Origin: an uncultured Lachnospiraceae bacterium
GTDB taxonomy: Bacteria > Bacillota > Clostridia > Lachnospirales > Lachnospiraceae
Direction: 5' to 3'
NCBI GenBank assembly: GCA_910587105.1
Contig: CAJUMB010000024.1
Span: 1 to 46,822, forward strand
Length of the DNA stretch: 46,822 bases
Notes under the pieces: model-generated
What the model was told of the DNA's origin: nothing
The model's database searches: none
Seen by the model: only the letters and a program-made list of their open reading frames with translations
Shown: one piece after another, positions 40,301 through 46,822 of the stretch
Layout: each line of letters opens with the position of its first letter
Numbering within the stretch: position 1 is the first letter of the stretch
Position numbers and translations under genes: made by a program

Positions 40301-40383
40301 GTGCAAATTTGTGCAATCTGCTTGAATATAGATTTCCTGCTTCAAAAAACTGCGTTTTGTGCTAAATTCATGTATTATTGTGC
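40301..40383 (+). promoter_or_regulatory. Cluster of GTGC operator-like motifs
   Basis: GTGC occurs at 40301, 40311, 40359 and 40380, spaced 10 and 21 bp within the two pairs and so on the same face of the helix. The contexts CGTGCAAATTTGTGCAAT, TTTGTGCTAAA and ATTGTGCTAAT resemble TTGTGCAAAAATGTGC at 29609 and TTTGTGCGAAA at 26363. Probable binding region for a locus regulator. Confidence 0.4.
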
Positions 40384-40539
40384 TAATAAAAAACTGCAGG
40401 ATAGTGTAAAATGAGGATAACATCTTTTAAGGTGTGTGCTTTTAAAAATGCACAGCACGGTTTTTACAGAAAACTTTTGCATCAAACATGATAATTTTAA
40501 AGAAATGATCAAAGATAACAAGAAGCGAGGATAAGAAAA

Positions 40540-41559
40540 ATGGCAGAGAAATTAAGAATCGGACTTTTAGGAGCTGGACGTATTGGAAAGCTGCACGCTG
40601 CTAATGTGCAGAATGCTATTGCTGAGGCGGAGATCGTCATGGCGGCAGACCCGTTTATGAACGATGAGATGAAAGCCTGGGCGGCATCCATCGGAATTGC
40701 CAAATGTACCAATGACCCACAGGAAGTATTTGACAATCCAGATGTGGACGCAGTATTTGTGTGTTCTTCCACAGATACCCACGCAGATTTTGTAATCAAA
40801 GCAGCCAAGGCGAAAAAGCATATTTTCTGTGAAAAACCCATTCACACGGATATTGCGAAGATTAAAGAAGCCCTTGCAGTTGTGGAAGAAAACGGGGTGA
40901 AACTCCAGGTGGGATTTGTGAGACGTTTTGACAAGAGCCACAAGGGTGTCCGCGACGTGGCAGCTTCCGGCGAGCTTGGCAAGACATTTGTGGTAAAAGT
41001 GTGTTCCAGAGACCCGGAAGCACCGCCCATGGAATATGTGAAAGTTTCCGGTGGAATCTTCATGGACATGATGATTCATGACTTTGACATGGTGCGTTAC
41101 CTGGCGGACAGCGAAGTGACAGAAGTATATGCCACAGGTGCATGCCTGGTAGACCCCCGTTTTGCAGACTATGACGATGTGGATACCGCCATTGTGACTC
41201 TGAAATTCGAGAACGGAGCCATCGGTGTAATCGACAACTGCCGCCAGGCTCCTTACGGATATGACCAGCGTGTGGAAGTACACTGTGAAAAGGGCTGTGT
41301 ACAGGATAACAACAAGATTGAGAACGAGGCATATGTGAGCACAGGTGCAGGTGTGAAATCTGCAAAACCAACCTGGTTTTTCCTGGAGAGATACAACGAT
41401 GCTTTTATCGAAGAGGTAAAACAGTTTATCAGCAGTGTGCAGAATGATACTCCTGTACTGGTAAACGGAAAAGACGGCCTGGAGCCGGTGCGCATTGCAT
41501 TTGCGGCAGGAAAATCCCTGCGTGAAGGAAGACCTGTAAAACTCAGCGAGGTAGAGTAA
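40540..41559 (+). CDS. Inositol 2-dehydrogenase-like Gfo/Idh/MocA oxidoreductase, copy 2
   Basis: The 339-residue paralogue of the gene at 35574, same length with no gaps and 12 differing residues. Lys99, Asp176 and His180 are kept. The first 120 bp differ from copy 1 at 20 sites, yet bases 41053-41153 are identical to 36087-36187, so the two copies form a mosaic. Changes such as Cys/Asn at 121 (EECG/EENG) and Pro/Leu near the C-terminus may tune specificity. It has its own upstream control region and shares a transcript with the URO-D-family gene 33 bp downstream. Confidence 0.88.
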   Translation: MAEKLRIGLLGAGRIGKLHAANVQNAIAEAEIVMAADPFMNDEMKAWAASIGIAKCTNDPQEVFDNPDVDAVFVCSSTDTHADFVIKAAKAKKHIFCEKPIHTDIAKIKEALAVVEENGVKLQVGFVRRFDKSHKGVRDVAASGELGKTFVVKVCSRDPEAPPMEYVKVSGGIFMDMMIHDFDMVRYLADSEVTEVYATGACLVDPRFADYDDVDTAIVTLKFENGAIGVIDNCRQAPYGYDQRVEVHCEKGCVQDNNKIENEAYVSTGAGVKSAKPTWFFLERYNDAFIEEVKQFISSVQNDTPVLVNGKDGLEPVRIAFAAGKSLREGRPVKLSEVE

Positions 41560-41592
41560 TCGTATCATAAGCATAATGAAGGAGGAAATGAA

Positions 41593-42849
41593 ATGACATC
41601 AAAAGAAAGAGTACAAGCGGCTTTTGCCCATACACAGCCAGATAAAGTTCCGGTAGATTTCGGCGGTATGAGCTGTTCCATGGTGAATGCACTGGTGGTA
41701 AAGGAGCTGAGAGACTATTATGGTCTGGAAAAGCGTCTGCCCAAAATCAACGATATGTCTACAATGACTGCTTATGTAGAGCCGGATCTGGCAGACTGCA
41801 TGGGATGTGACGTACAGCAGCTGTATAACTATGGAGATACATATGGGCATACCACTGATACATGGAAAGAGTGGACATACCGCGGAGAAGCCGTGCTGAT
41901 TCCCGGCAACGCAGTGGTAAAAGATGACGGAAAAGGCGGATTCTATGTATATCCGGAAGGGGATGACTCCTGCGCGCCCAGCGGCCACATGCCGGCAAAC
42001 GGATTTTACTTTGACAATCTGACACGTTCCCCGGAATTTGATGAAGATGAAGCGAATTCGGATGACAATGTGGAAGACTATACGCTGGTTTCCGATGAGC
42101 AGATCGCCTATCACAAAAAGGTTCTGGAAGAAGTGAAGGGATTCGGCCGCGCCATCCAGGTGGCACCGGGATACTTTGGTCTGGGCGATGCCAACAACAT
42201 TCCGGGTCCCAACCTGAAAGACCCCAAGGGTATCCGCGATATTGCAGAATGGTACACAGCTCCTCTGCTGTATCCGGAATATGTACATGAGATTTTTGAA
42301 AAAGGTACAGATATAGCAATTGAAAGCTTCAAGAAATACTGGGATGCTTTTGGCTCTGAAATTGATGTATTTTTCCTCTGCGGGGCAGACTTTGGCACAC
42401 AGAGAGGACCCATGATGGACCCTGAAGTATTCAAAGAATTCTATATGCCCTATTACAAGAAGATGAATGACTGGATTCATCAGAACACAACATGGAAAAC
42501 ACTGAAACACTCCTGCGGCGGTATTTTCCCCATACTTCCTTACCTGATCGAAGGCGGATTCGATGCAGTGAATCCGGTACAGTGTTCAGCAGAAGGCATG
42601 GACCCACAGAAACTGAAAGATACCTACGGAAAAGACATCGTGTTCTGGGGCGGCGGTGTGGATACCCAGAGAGTTCTTCCCTTCGGTACACCGGAAGAAG
42701 TGCGTGAGCAGGTACTTGAGAGACTGGATATCTTCTCAAAAGACGGTGGATATGTGTGCAATACCATTCATAATATCCAGGCAAATACACCAATTCCCAA
42801 TATTGTGGCTATGGTGGATGCGATCAAAGAATTTAATGGTGATAAATAA
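41593..42849 (+). CDS. Uroporphyrinogen decarboxylase-family (MtaA/CmuA-like) protein
   Basis: The 418-residue protein has the URO-D/methylcobamide-methyltransferase TIM-barrel fold. It begins MTSKERVQAAFAHTQPDKVPVDFG. A possible zinc site is formed by His-x-Cys in LKHSCGGIFP and a Cys in YVCNTIHNIQ, with NPVQCSAEGMDP between them. MtaA-type relatives move methyl groups between corrinoid proteins and coenzyme M, but relatives in sugar-catabolic loci of gut Firmicutes have no established role. No corrinoid-protein gene is adjacent. A strong terminator follows. Confidence 0.82.
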   Translation: MTSKERVQAAFAHTQPDKVPVDFGGMSCSMVNALVVKELRDYYGLEKRLPKINDMSTMTAYVEPDLADCMGCDVQQLYNYGDTYGHTTDTWKEWTYRGEAVLIPGNAVVKDDGKGGFYVYPEGDDSCAPSGHMPANGFYFDNLTRSPEFDEDEANSDDNVEDYTLVSDEQIAYHKKVLEEVKGFGRAIQVAPGYFGLGDANNIPGPNLKDPKGIRDIAEWYTAPLLYPEYVHEIFEKGTDIAIESFKKYWDAFGSEIDVFFLCGADFGTQRGPMMDPEVFKEFYMPYYKKMNDWIHQNTTWKTLKHSCGGIFPILPYLIEGGFDAVNPVQCSAEGMDPQKLKDTYGKDIVFWGGGVDTQRVLPFGTPEEVREQVLERLDIFSKDGGYVCNTIHNIQANTPIPNIVAMVDAIKEFNGDK

Positions 42850-42904
42850 TTTGCCAGGTGCGTGAAAAACGCTTTTGTGGGGTTGTGGGTAATATATCAT
42901 AAGG

Positions 42905-42947
42905 CAGACGCCGGTTTCTCCTTTTGAGAAACCGGCGTCTGTTTTTT
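42905..42947 (+). terminator. Strong Rho-independent terminator
   Basis: CAGACGCCGGTTTCTC and GAGAAACCGGCGTCTG form a perfect 16-bp stem with loop CTTTT, followed by TTTTTT. It closes the catabolic locus and separates it from the convergent kinase genes. Confidence 0.95.
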
Positions 42948-42978
42948 AACGGGGATATTTTTTCAACCCTGCCATTCC

Positions 42979-45564
42979 TTATTTCAGATATTTTTTTAAC
43001 TTGTGTGCAACAGCCTGAATATCGATGGGTTTTGATAAATGGCCGTTCATACCGCACTCTAAACACTTTTGAATATCTTCCGAAAAAGCATCGGCGGTCA
43101 TTGCAATAATAGGAATGTCCGCATCTTCACGTTCCAGCTCCCGGATAGCCCTGGCAGCTTCGTAGCCATCCATCACGGGCATCCTTACATCCATAAGGAT
43201 TGCGTCATAATATCCAACAGGAGATTTCTCGAATTTCGAAACGCAGATTTGCCCGTTTTCCACCCAATCTAATTCCAGTTGGAGAATAGAAAGCAGCTCT
43301 TTAGCAACTTCCCAGTTAAGCTCGTTATCCTCTGCCAATAAAACATGTTTCCCGCTAAGATCCATAGGGACATCTTCTTCGGTTTGGGCATCTTCTTCGC
43401 CTGGAATATGGGCAAAGGATTTAAGGGCATAAAATAAAGTGGACCTGAACAGGGGTTTGGAAATGAATCCGGAAATCCCTGCTTCTCTGGCTTCATCTTC
43501 AATCTCGCTCCAATCACAGGCTGAGATCAGCAGAGTGGGACTATCCTCCCCATATTTTAAATGGATTTCCCGTGCAGCATCTATCCCGTTCATGCCCGGT
43601 AATTTCAAATCAAATAGAATCATCTGGTAGTTGTCATTCCTGTGATGGCGCTCTGCCGTCATTTCCATTGCGCGTTCAGCATTCAGGCACCATTCAGAAT
43701 TAATACCGATTGACTTTAAGGAATTAACTGCATTGATACATAACCGCTCATCATCATCAACTATAAGCATATTCCAGTTAGGAAGTGTTGTTTCCACCTG
43801 GGGGCCGTCTGCCTTTGCTAAGTCAAGAACAACGTGGAATTCGCTGCCCTTGCCCTGCTGGCTCTGAACAGAGATTGTACCTCCCATAGAGTCTGTAATA
43901 TACTTGCAGATTGCCATTCCCAGCCCAGAACCTTCTGTTTTATGTACACGGGCGTTGTCCTCCCGGCTGAAGGAGTCAAATATTTTCTTCTGGTATTCTT
44001 TTGACATACCTATACCCGTATCTTTTACTAGGAAATGAGTACGGACGCAGGACGTATCCTCCAACAATGCTTCCTGGTACAGAGATATTTGGACAGAACC
44101 ATTATCCGGCGTAAATTTGACAGCATTTCCCAGTAAATTGATCAAAATCTGATTAAGCCGCACACTGTCACAACATACATTTTCCGCAAGGATTTCATAG
44201 ACAACTGCGTTGAAATGCTGCTTTTTCGCCTTGGCCTGGGGCTGTACGATATTTACAATATTATCCATAATCTCCTTCAGAGACGCAGGCATAACATTCA
44301 GTGTCATTTTTCCGCTTTCAATCTTAGACATATCTAGTACGTCATTAATAAGACCCAGCAGGTGCTTGCTGGATAATGCAATTTTACGCAGACATTCCTG
44401 AACCTGTTCCGGATGGTGTGTATTTGCCAGGGCTATTGACGTCATACCGATTATGGCATTCATGGGGGTGCGTATGTCGTGGCTCATACTGGACAGAAAA
44501 TCCTGTTTCGCTGCATTGGCGTGCTCAGCTTCTTTCTGTGCCTTTTCCGCAGCCTTACGTGCAGCATCCATTTCCGTATTCATACGCTTTAACTCGGCTA
44601 CTTGTTTTTTGAACACTCTTAAATATTGAAAGAATATGTACAGGAGCATGACTATTACAGCAAGAAAAGCGATATAAACAATGGCAAGCCAATGACGGCC
44701 CATCCCTGAAATCGCGTCATCCAGCCCGGCAAAAGGAAGAACTGTAACCAGATACCACTCACAATAGGGGAGATTGGTACAGTATAGGTGGCGCCGGGAT
44801 TCGCTGCTTTTCAGAATCACGGAATAATCTTCATTTGCATTCATTGCGGCCGTCAGTTGTTCAATATAGTAATCTGCCTCTTTATTCTGACCGTCAAAAA
44901 TGCTATAAAGTCTGTCAAAATAATTTTCATTTTTTCCTCCCTGATCCCGTACCACATAGCTGCCATCTTTGCGTATGACATATGAATAAATCAAAGGATT
45001 ATCCGTATGAAGAAAAAGGACTTCGCCCATGTATTTGGTAGAAAGCCCCGCAACAATAGCAACGCTGTCACTGCCATTGGACATGGGATATTCACAGGGA
45101 ACACCAAACAAAATTACATCATTTCCGCTGCTGTCTGCAGCGGAGGCTGTTTTGCGTTCCCCGTTTTTTAAACTATCCAAAAACTGCTGGGGATTGTTTG
45201 GCGCTGTGGGATCGCCATAAATCATTTCGATTTCGCCATCAGACGAATATAAGGCGGCGCATAAAAAATTCCTTGCCCTTGCACTGTATTCTATTTCTTC
45301 TCTGGAGCCGTAACTGGAATTTTTTTCATCTGCTGCAATGTGGGCTATGGATTCCACCATAGTCAGGCGGAGAGCAATAATCGTTTCAAAGTGCAGAGAA
45401 ACCTGCTTATTCATTCCCGCCATATAAGTAGTGCCTATATTCTCAATTGTATTTTTGCTCATTTTGTTAATGGATATTCCCAAAAACGAAAAAATGAAAA
45501 TATTCAAGCAGATTATCACTGCTATGCTGATTTTGGGCGAACGCTGCAGAACCATGTTTTTCAT
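42979..45564 (-). CDS. Hybrid sensor histidine kinase with Cache-like sensor and two receiver domains
   Basis: The 861-residue protein has a membrane span at about 12-32, an extracellular Cache-like sensor region (about 35-290, with VIRKDGSYVVRDQ), a second span at 292-314, a coiled-coil linker, HisKA with phospho-acceptor His362 in SMSHDIRTPMNAI, HATPase_c with ILINLLGNAVKFTPD (N box), VKDTGIGMS and GSGLGMAICKYI (G boxes), and two receiver domains with phospho-acceptor Asp652 (ILFDLKLPG) and Asp792 (AILMDVRMP). No output domain or Hpt is attached, so signalling must pass through a separate protein. GGAGATGAAAAAGT precedes the ATG. It follows a related kinase gene by 74 bp. Confidence 0.92.
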   Translation of the reverse strand: MKNMVLQRSPKISIAVIICLNIFIFSFLGISINKMSKNTIENIGTTYMAGMNKQVSLHFETIIALRLTMVESIAHIAADEKNSSYGSREEIEYSARARNFLCAALYSSDGEIEMIYGDPTAPNNPQQFLDSLKNGERKTASAADSSGNDVILFGVPCEYPMSNGSDSVAIVAGLSTKYMGEVLFLHTDNPLIYSYVIRKDGSYVVRDQGGKNENYFDRLYSIFDGQNKEADYYIEQLTAAMNANEDYSVILKSSESRRHLYCTNLPYCEWYLVTVLPFAGLDDAISGMGRHWLAIVYIAFLAVIVMLLYIFFQYLRVFKKQVAELKRMNTEMDAARKAAEKAQKEAEHANAAKQDFLSSMSHDIRTPMNAIIGMTSIALANTHHPEQVQECLRKIALSSKHLLGLINDVLDMSKIESGKMTLNVMPASLKEIMDNIVNIVQPQAKAKKQHFNAVVYEILAENVCCDSVRLNQILINLLGNAVKFTPDNGSVQISLYQEALLEDTSCVRTHFLVKDTGIGMSKEYQKKIFDSFSREDNARVHKTEGSGLGMAICKYITDSMGGTISVQSQQGKGSEFHVVLDLAKADGPQVETTLPNWNMLIVDDDERLCINAVNSLKSIGINSEWCLNAERAMEMTAERHHRNDNYQMILFDLKLPGMNGIDAAREIHLKYGEDSPTLLISACDWSEIEDEAREAGISGFISKPLFRSTLFYALKSFAHIPGEEDAQTEEDVPMDLSGKHVLLAEDNELNWEVAKELLSILQLELDWVENGQICVSKFEKSPVGYYDAILMDVRMPVMDGYEAARAIRELEREDADIPIIAMTADAFSEDIQKCLECGMNGHLSKPIDIQAVAHKLKKYLK

Positions 45565-45638
45565 ACTTTTTCATCTCCATTCTTTGGTTTTTGCTTTGGG
45601 CACAAAGAAAAAATAAAATCAAAGCCAAAAGACAGGGC

Positions 45639-46822
45639 TCAGCACTTCAGCCGGCTCATAACCTGAAACATTTTTTTAATATCCACCGGCTTCGCCAAAT
45701 GTTCATTCATTCCGGCGGCCTTTGCCATTGCCACATCTTCTTCAAATGCATTAGCCGACAATGCAATGATGGGCACGGATTTTGCGTCTGGCCGGTCCAG
45801 GCCTCGAATTACCCGGGCCGCCTCGTAGCCGCTCATTACAGGCATCATCAAATCCATGAGCACGCAGTCAAATGTTCCGGGATCAGCTGCCGTGAATGCA
45901 TCCACTGCAGCTTTTCCGTCGTTGGCGGTTACCACCTTTGCGTCTGCCTCTTTAAGCATGAACTCCATGATTTCACAGTTAATCTCATTATCCTCCACCA
46001 AAAGGATGCGCATTCCGGCAATATTGCTCCGCGTATTCTGCTCATCATCCACAGGCCGCGTACTTTGCGCCCCGTCGATTTGGAGGGGCAGGGTCACCCG
46101 AAATACACTCCCCCTGCCCACCTGGCTGTCTATCTCAATGGTTCCCTTCATCTGGTCTACCAGTTTCTTTACGATGGACATGCCAAGCCCCACACCGCTA
46201 TAGTGGGTCCTTGCGTCTTGATGCTCCTGGGTAAACGGCTCAAAAATGTGATTTTGGAAGTCTTCTCCAATGCCGATTCCAGTATCTTCAATCACAAACT
46301 GGTAGTCGGCAGTCCCGCCCTGGCAGGCGGTCTCCTTTACCCGGACAAAAACAGAACCATGGGGCCGGTTATATTTGAGGGCATTGTCTACGATATTCAT
46401 CAAAATCTGCTTCAAGTGCAGTGGATTTCCTATCAGTCTGTTATGCTGTAATCCGGTTTCCTCCAGCACCAGCTGGATTCCCTCCTTCTCCGCCTGGGCG
46501 GACAAGATCGTAATGCAGTTTTCCAATGCATCACGGAGGTCGAACGGTTCCCTTACCACCGTCGGTCTTCCACTTTCCAGTTTGCTGATCTGAAGAACAT
46601 CGTTCACCAGGGAGAGCAGGTGCTCTGTCGACACACGGATTTTGTCCAGGCATTCTCTTTGACGCTGCAAATCATCCGGGCTTTTATCTATGATAGCCAG
46701 CATTCCCAGAATCCCATTGATGGGCGTACGCAGATCGTGGGACATATGAGAAAGAAATTCACTCTTTGCCGAATTTGCCCGTCTGACCTTTTCCAGCAGC
46801 TCCATGATGGCCTGCTCCTGTT
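45639..46822 (-). CDS. Hybrid histidine kinase, C-terminal part, runs off the window
   Basis: The frame is open to the window edge; the visible part is HisKA (AKSEFLSHMSHDLRTPINGILGM, phospho-acceptor His), HATPase_c (IVDNALKYNRPHGS, IEDTGIGIGEDF, SGVGLGMSIVKKLVDQM) and one receiver domain (ILLVEDNEIN, the Asp in CVLMDLMMPVMSG and the Lys in LAKPVDI). An ATG at 46803-46805 exists, but upstream codons continue the Ala/Glu-rich linker, so the sensor part lies beyond the window. It probably shares an operon with the downstream hybrid kinase. Confidence 0.9.
   Translation of the reverse strand, partial: QEQAIMELLEKVRRANSAKSEFLSHMSHDLRTPINGILGMLAIIDKSPDDLQRQRECLDKIRVSTEHLLSLVNDVLQISKLESGRPTVVREPFDLRDALENCITILSAQAEKEGIQLVLEETGLQHNRLIGNPLHLKQILMNIVDNALKYNRPHGSVFVRVKETACQGGTADYQFVIEDTGIGIGEDFQNHIFEPFTQEHQDARTHYSGVGLGMSIVKKLVDQMKGTIEIDSQVGRGSVFRVTLPLQIDGAQSTRPVDDEQNTRSNIAGMRILLVEDNEINCEIMEFMLKEADAKVVTANDGKAAVDAFTAADPGTFDCVLMDLMMPVMSGYEAARVIRGLDRPDAKSVPIIALSANAFEEDVAMAKAAGMNEHLAKPVDIKKMFQVMSRLKC

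Larger units (their letters stand above)
40135..40539 (+). other. Intergenic control region before the second iolG-like gene
   Basis: A 405-bp gap without a gene. It starts with the terminator at 40137-40184. Its right half is A+T-rich and holds several GTGC motifs (40301-40383), and candidate -10 hexamers TAGTGT/TAAAAT near 40402-40412. A new regulated transcription unit probably starts here. Confidence 0.6.

Noticed and set aside
45591..46451. 286-codon plus-strand frame opposite the hybrid kinases
   Set aside because: It is antisense to HATPase and receiver domains that are intact on the minus strand, and its product is low-complexity His/Cys-rich sequence.
1..46822. CRISPR arrays, tRNA or rRNA genes, prophage, complete insertion sequence
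   Set aside because: I saw no regularly spaced direct repeats, no tRNA-like TTCGAATC arms with matching stems, no rRNA sequence and no transposase or integrase reading frame. The scan was by eye, so a tRNA search program would be the decisive check.

Overview
The window looks like chromosomal DNA of an anaerobic, spore-forming Bacillota of the family Lachnospiraceae, with Blautia or a close relative the best guess. The guess rests on gene content (SpmB, VanZ-like and RtcB proteins, a split transketolase, hybrid kinases), purine-rich ribosome binding sites, TTG/GTG starts and moderate G+C. No rRNA, tRNA, CRISPR array, phage or intact transposase gene is visible.

Layout. (1) 1-9079 is housekeeping: a zinc-ribbon membrane protein, the RNA ligase RtcB, a repeat island, an AraC/GyrI-type regulator, SpmB on the minus strand with a sporulation-type promoter, orotate phosphoribosyltransferase, three small membrane proteins, an HD nucleotidase and an M29-type aminopeptidase with an extra N-terminal region. 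(2) 9233-12724 is a purE-purM-purN-purD operon with a clear vegetative promoter. (3) 12739-19527 is a surface-polysaccharide block: three GT2 glycosyltransferases, a polyprenyl-phosphate sugar transferase with its own promoter and an LCP ligase. (4) 19707-25090 holds glmS, an HtrA protease, an OFA-type MFS transporter and signal peptidase I. (5) 25096-42849 is an accessory catabolic locus with a LacI and a DeoR regulator. It encodes two TIM-barrel isomerases, an archaeal-type GAPDH and an archaeal-type PGK, a LarA-family racemase, malic enzyme, a two-subunit transketolase, two nearly identical inositol-dehydrogenase-like proteins, an SDR, an orphan sugar ABC permease and a URO-D-family protein. 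(6) 42979-46822 carries two hybrid histidine kinases on the minus strand, the second running off the window.

How the parts may work together. Region 5 reads as a pathway that oxidises and isomerises a polyol, cyclitol or sugar, cleaves it with transketolase and feeds triose phosphate into a private GAPDH/PGK pair, with a hydroxyacid branch through LarA and malic enzyme. The substrate cannot be read from sequence. Its former ABC importer is broken: a deletion joined the 3' end of a divergent lacI gene to the last third of the ATPase gene.

The most unusual non-coding content is two families of palindromic repeats whose arms change together between copies. Family A (167-183 bp, termini GAGCGTGTC/GACACGCTC, flanked by CTAG or CTAA) resembles a non-autonomous IS630/Tc1-type element. 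Family B (72-76 nt hairpins) lies 25-35 nt after stop codons in three operons.
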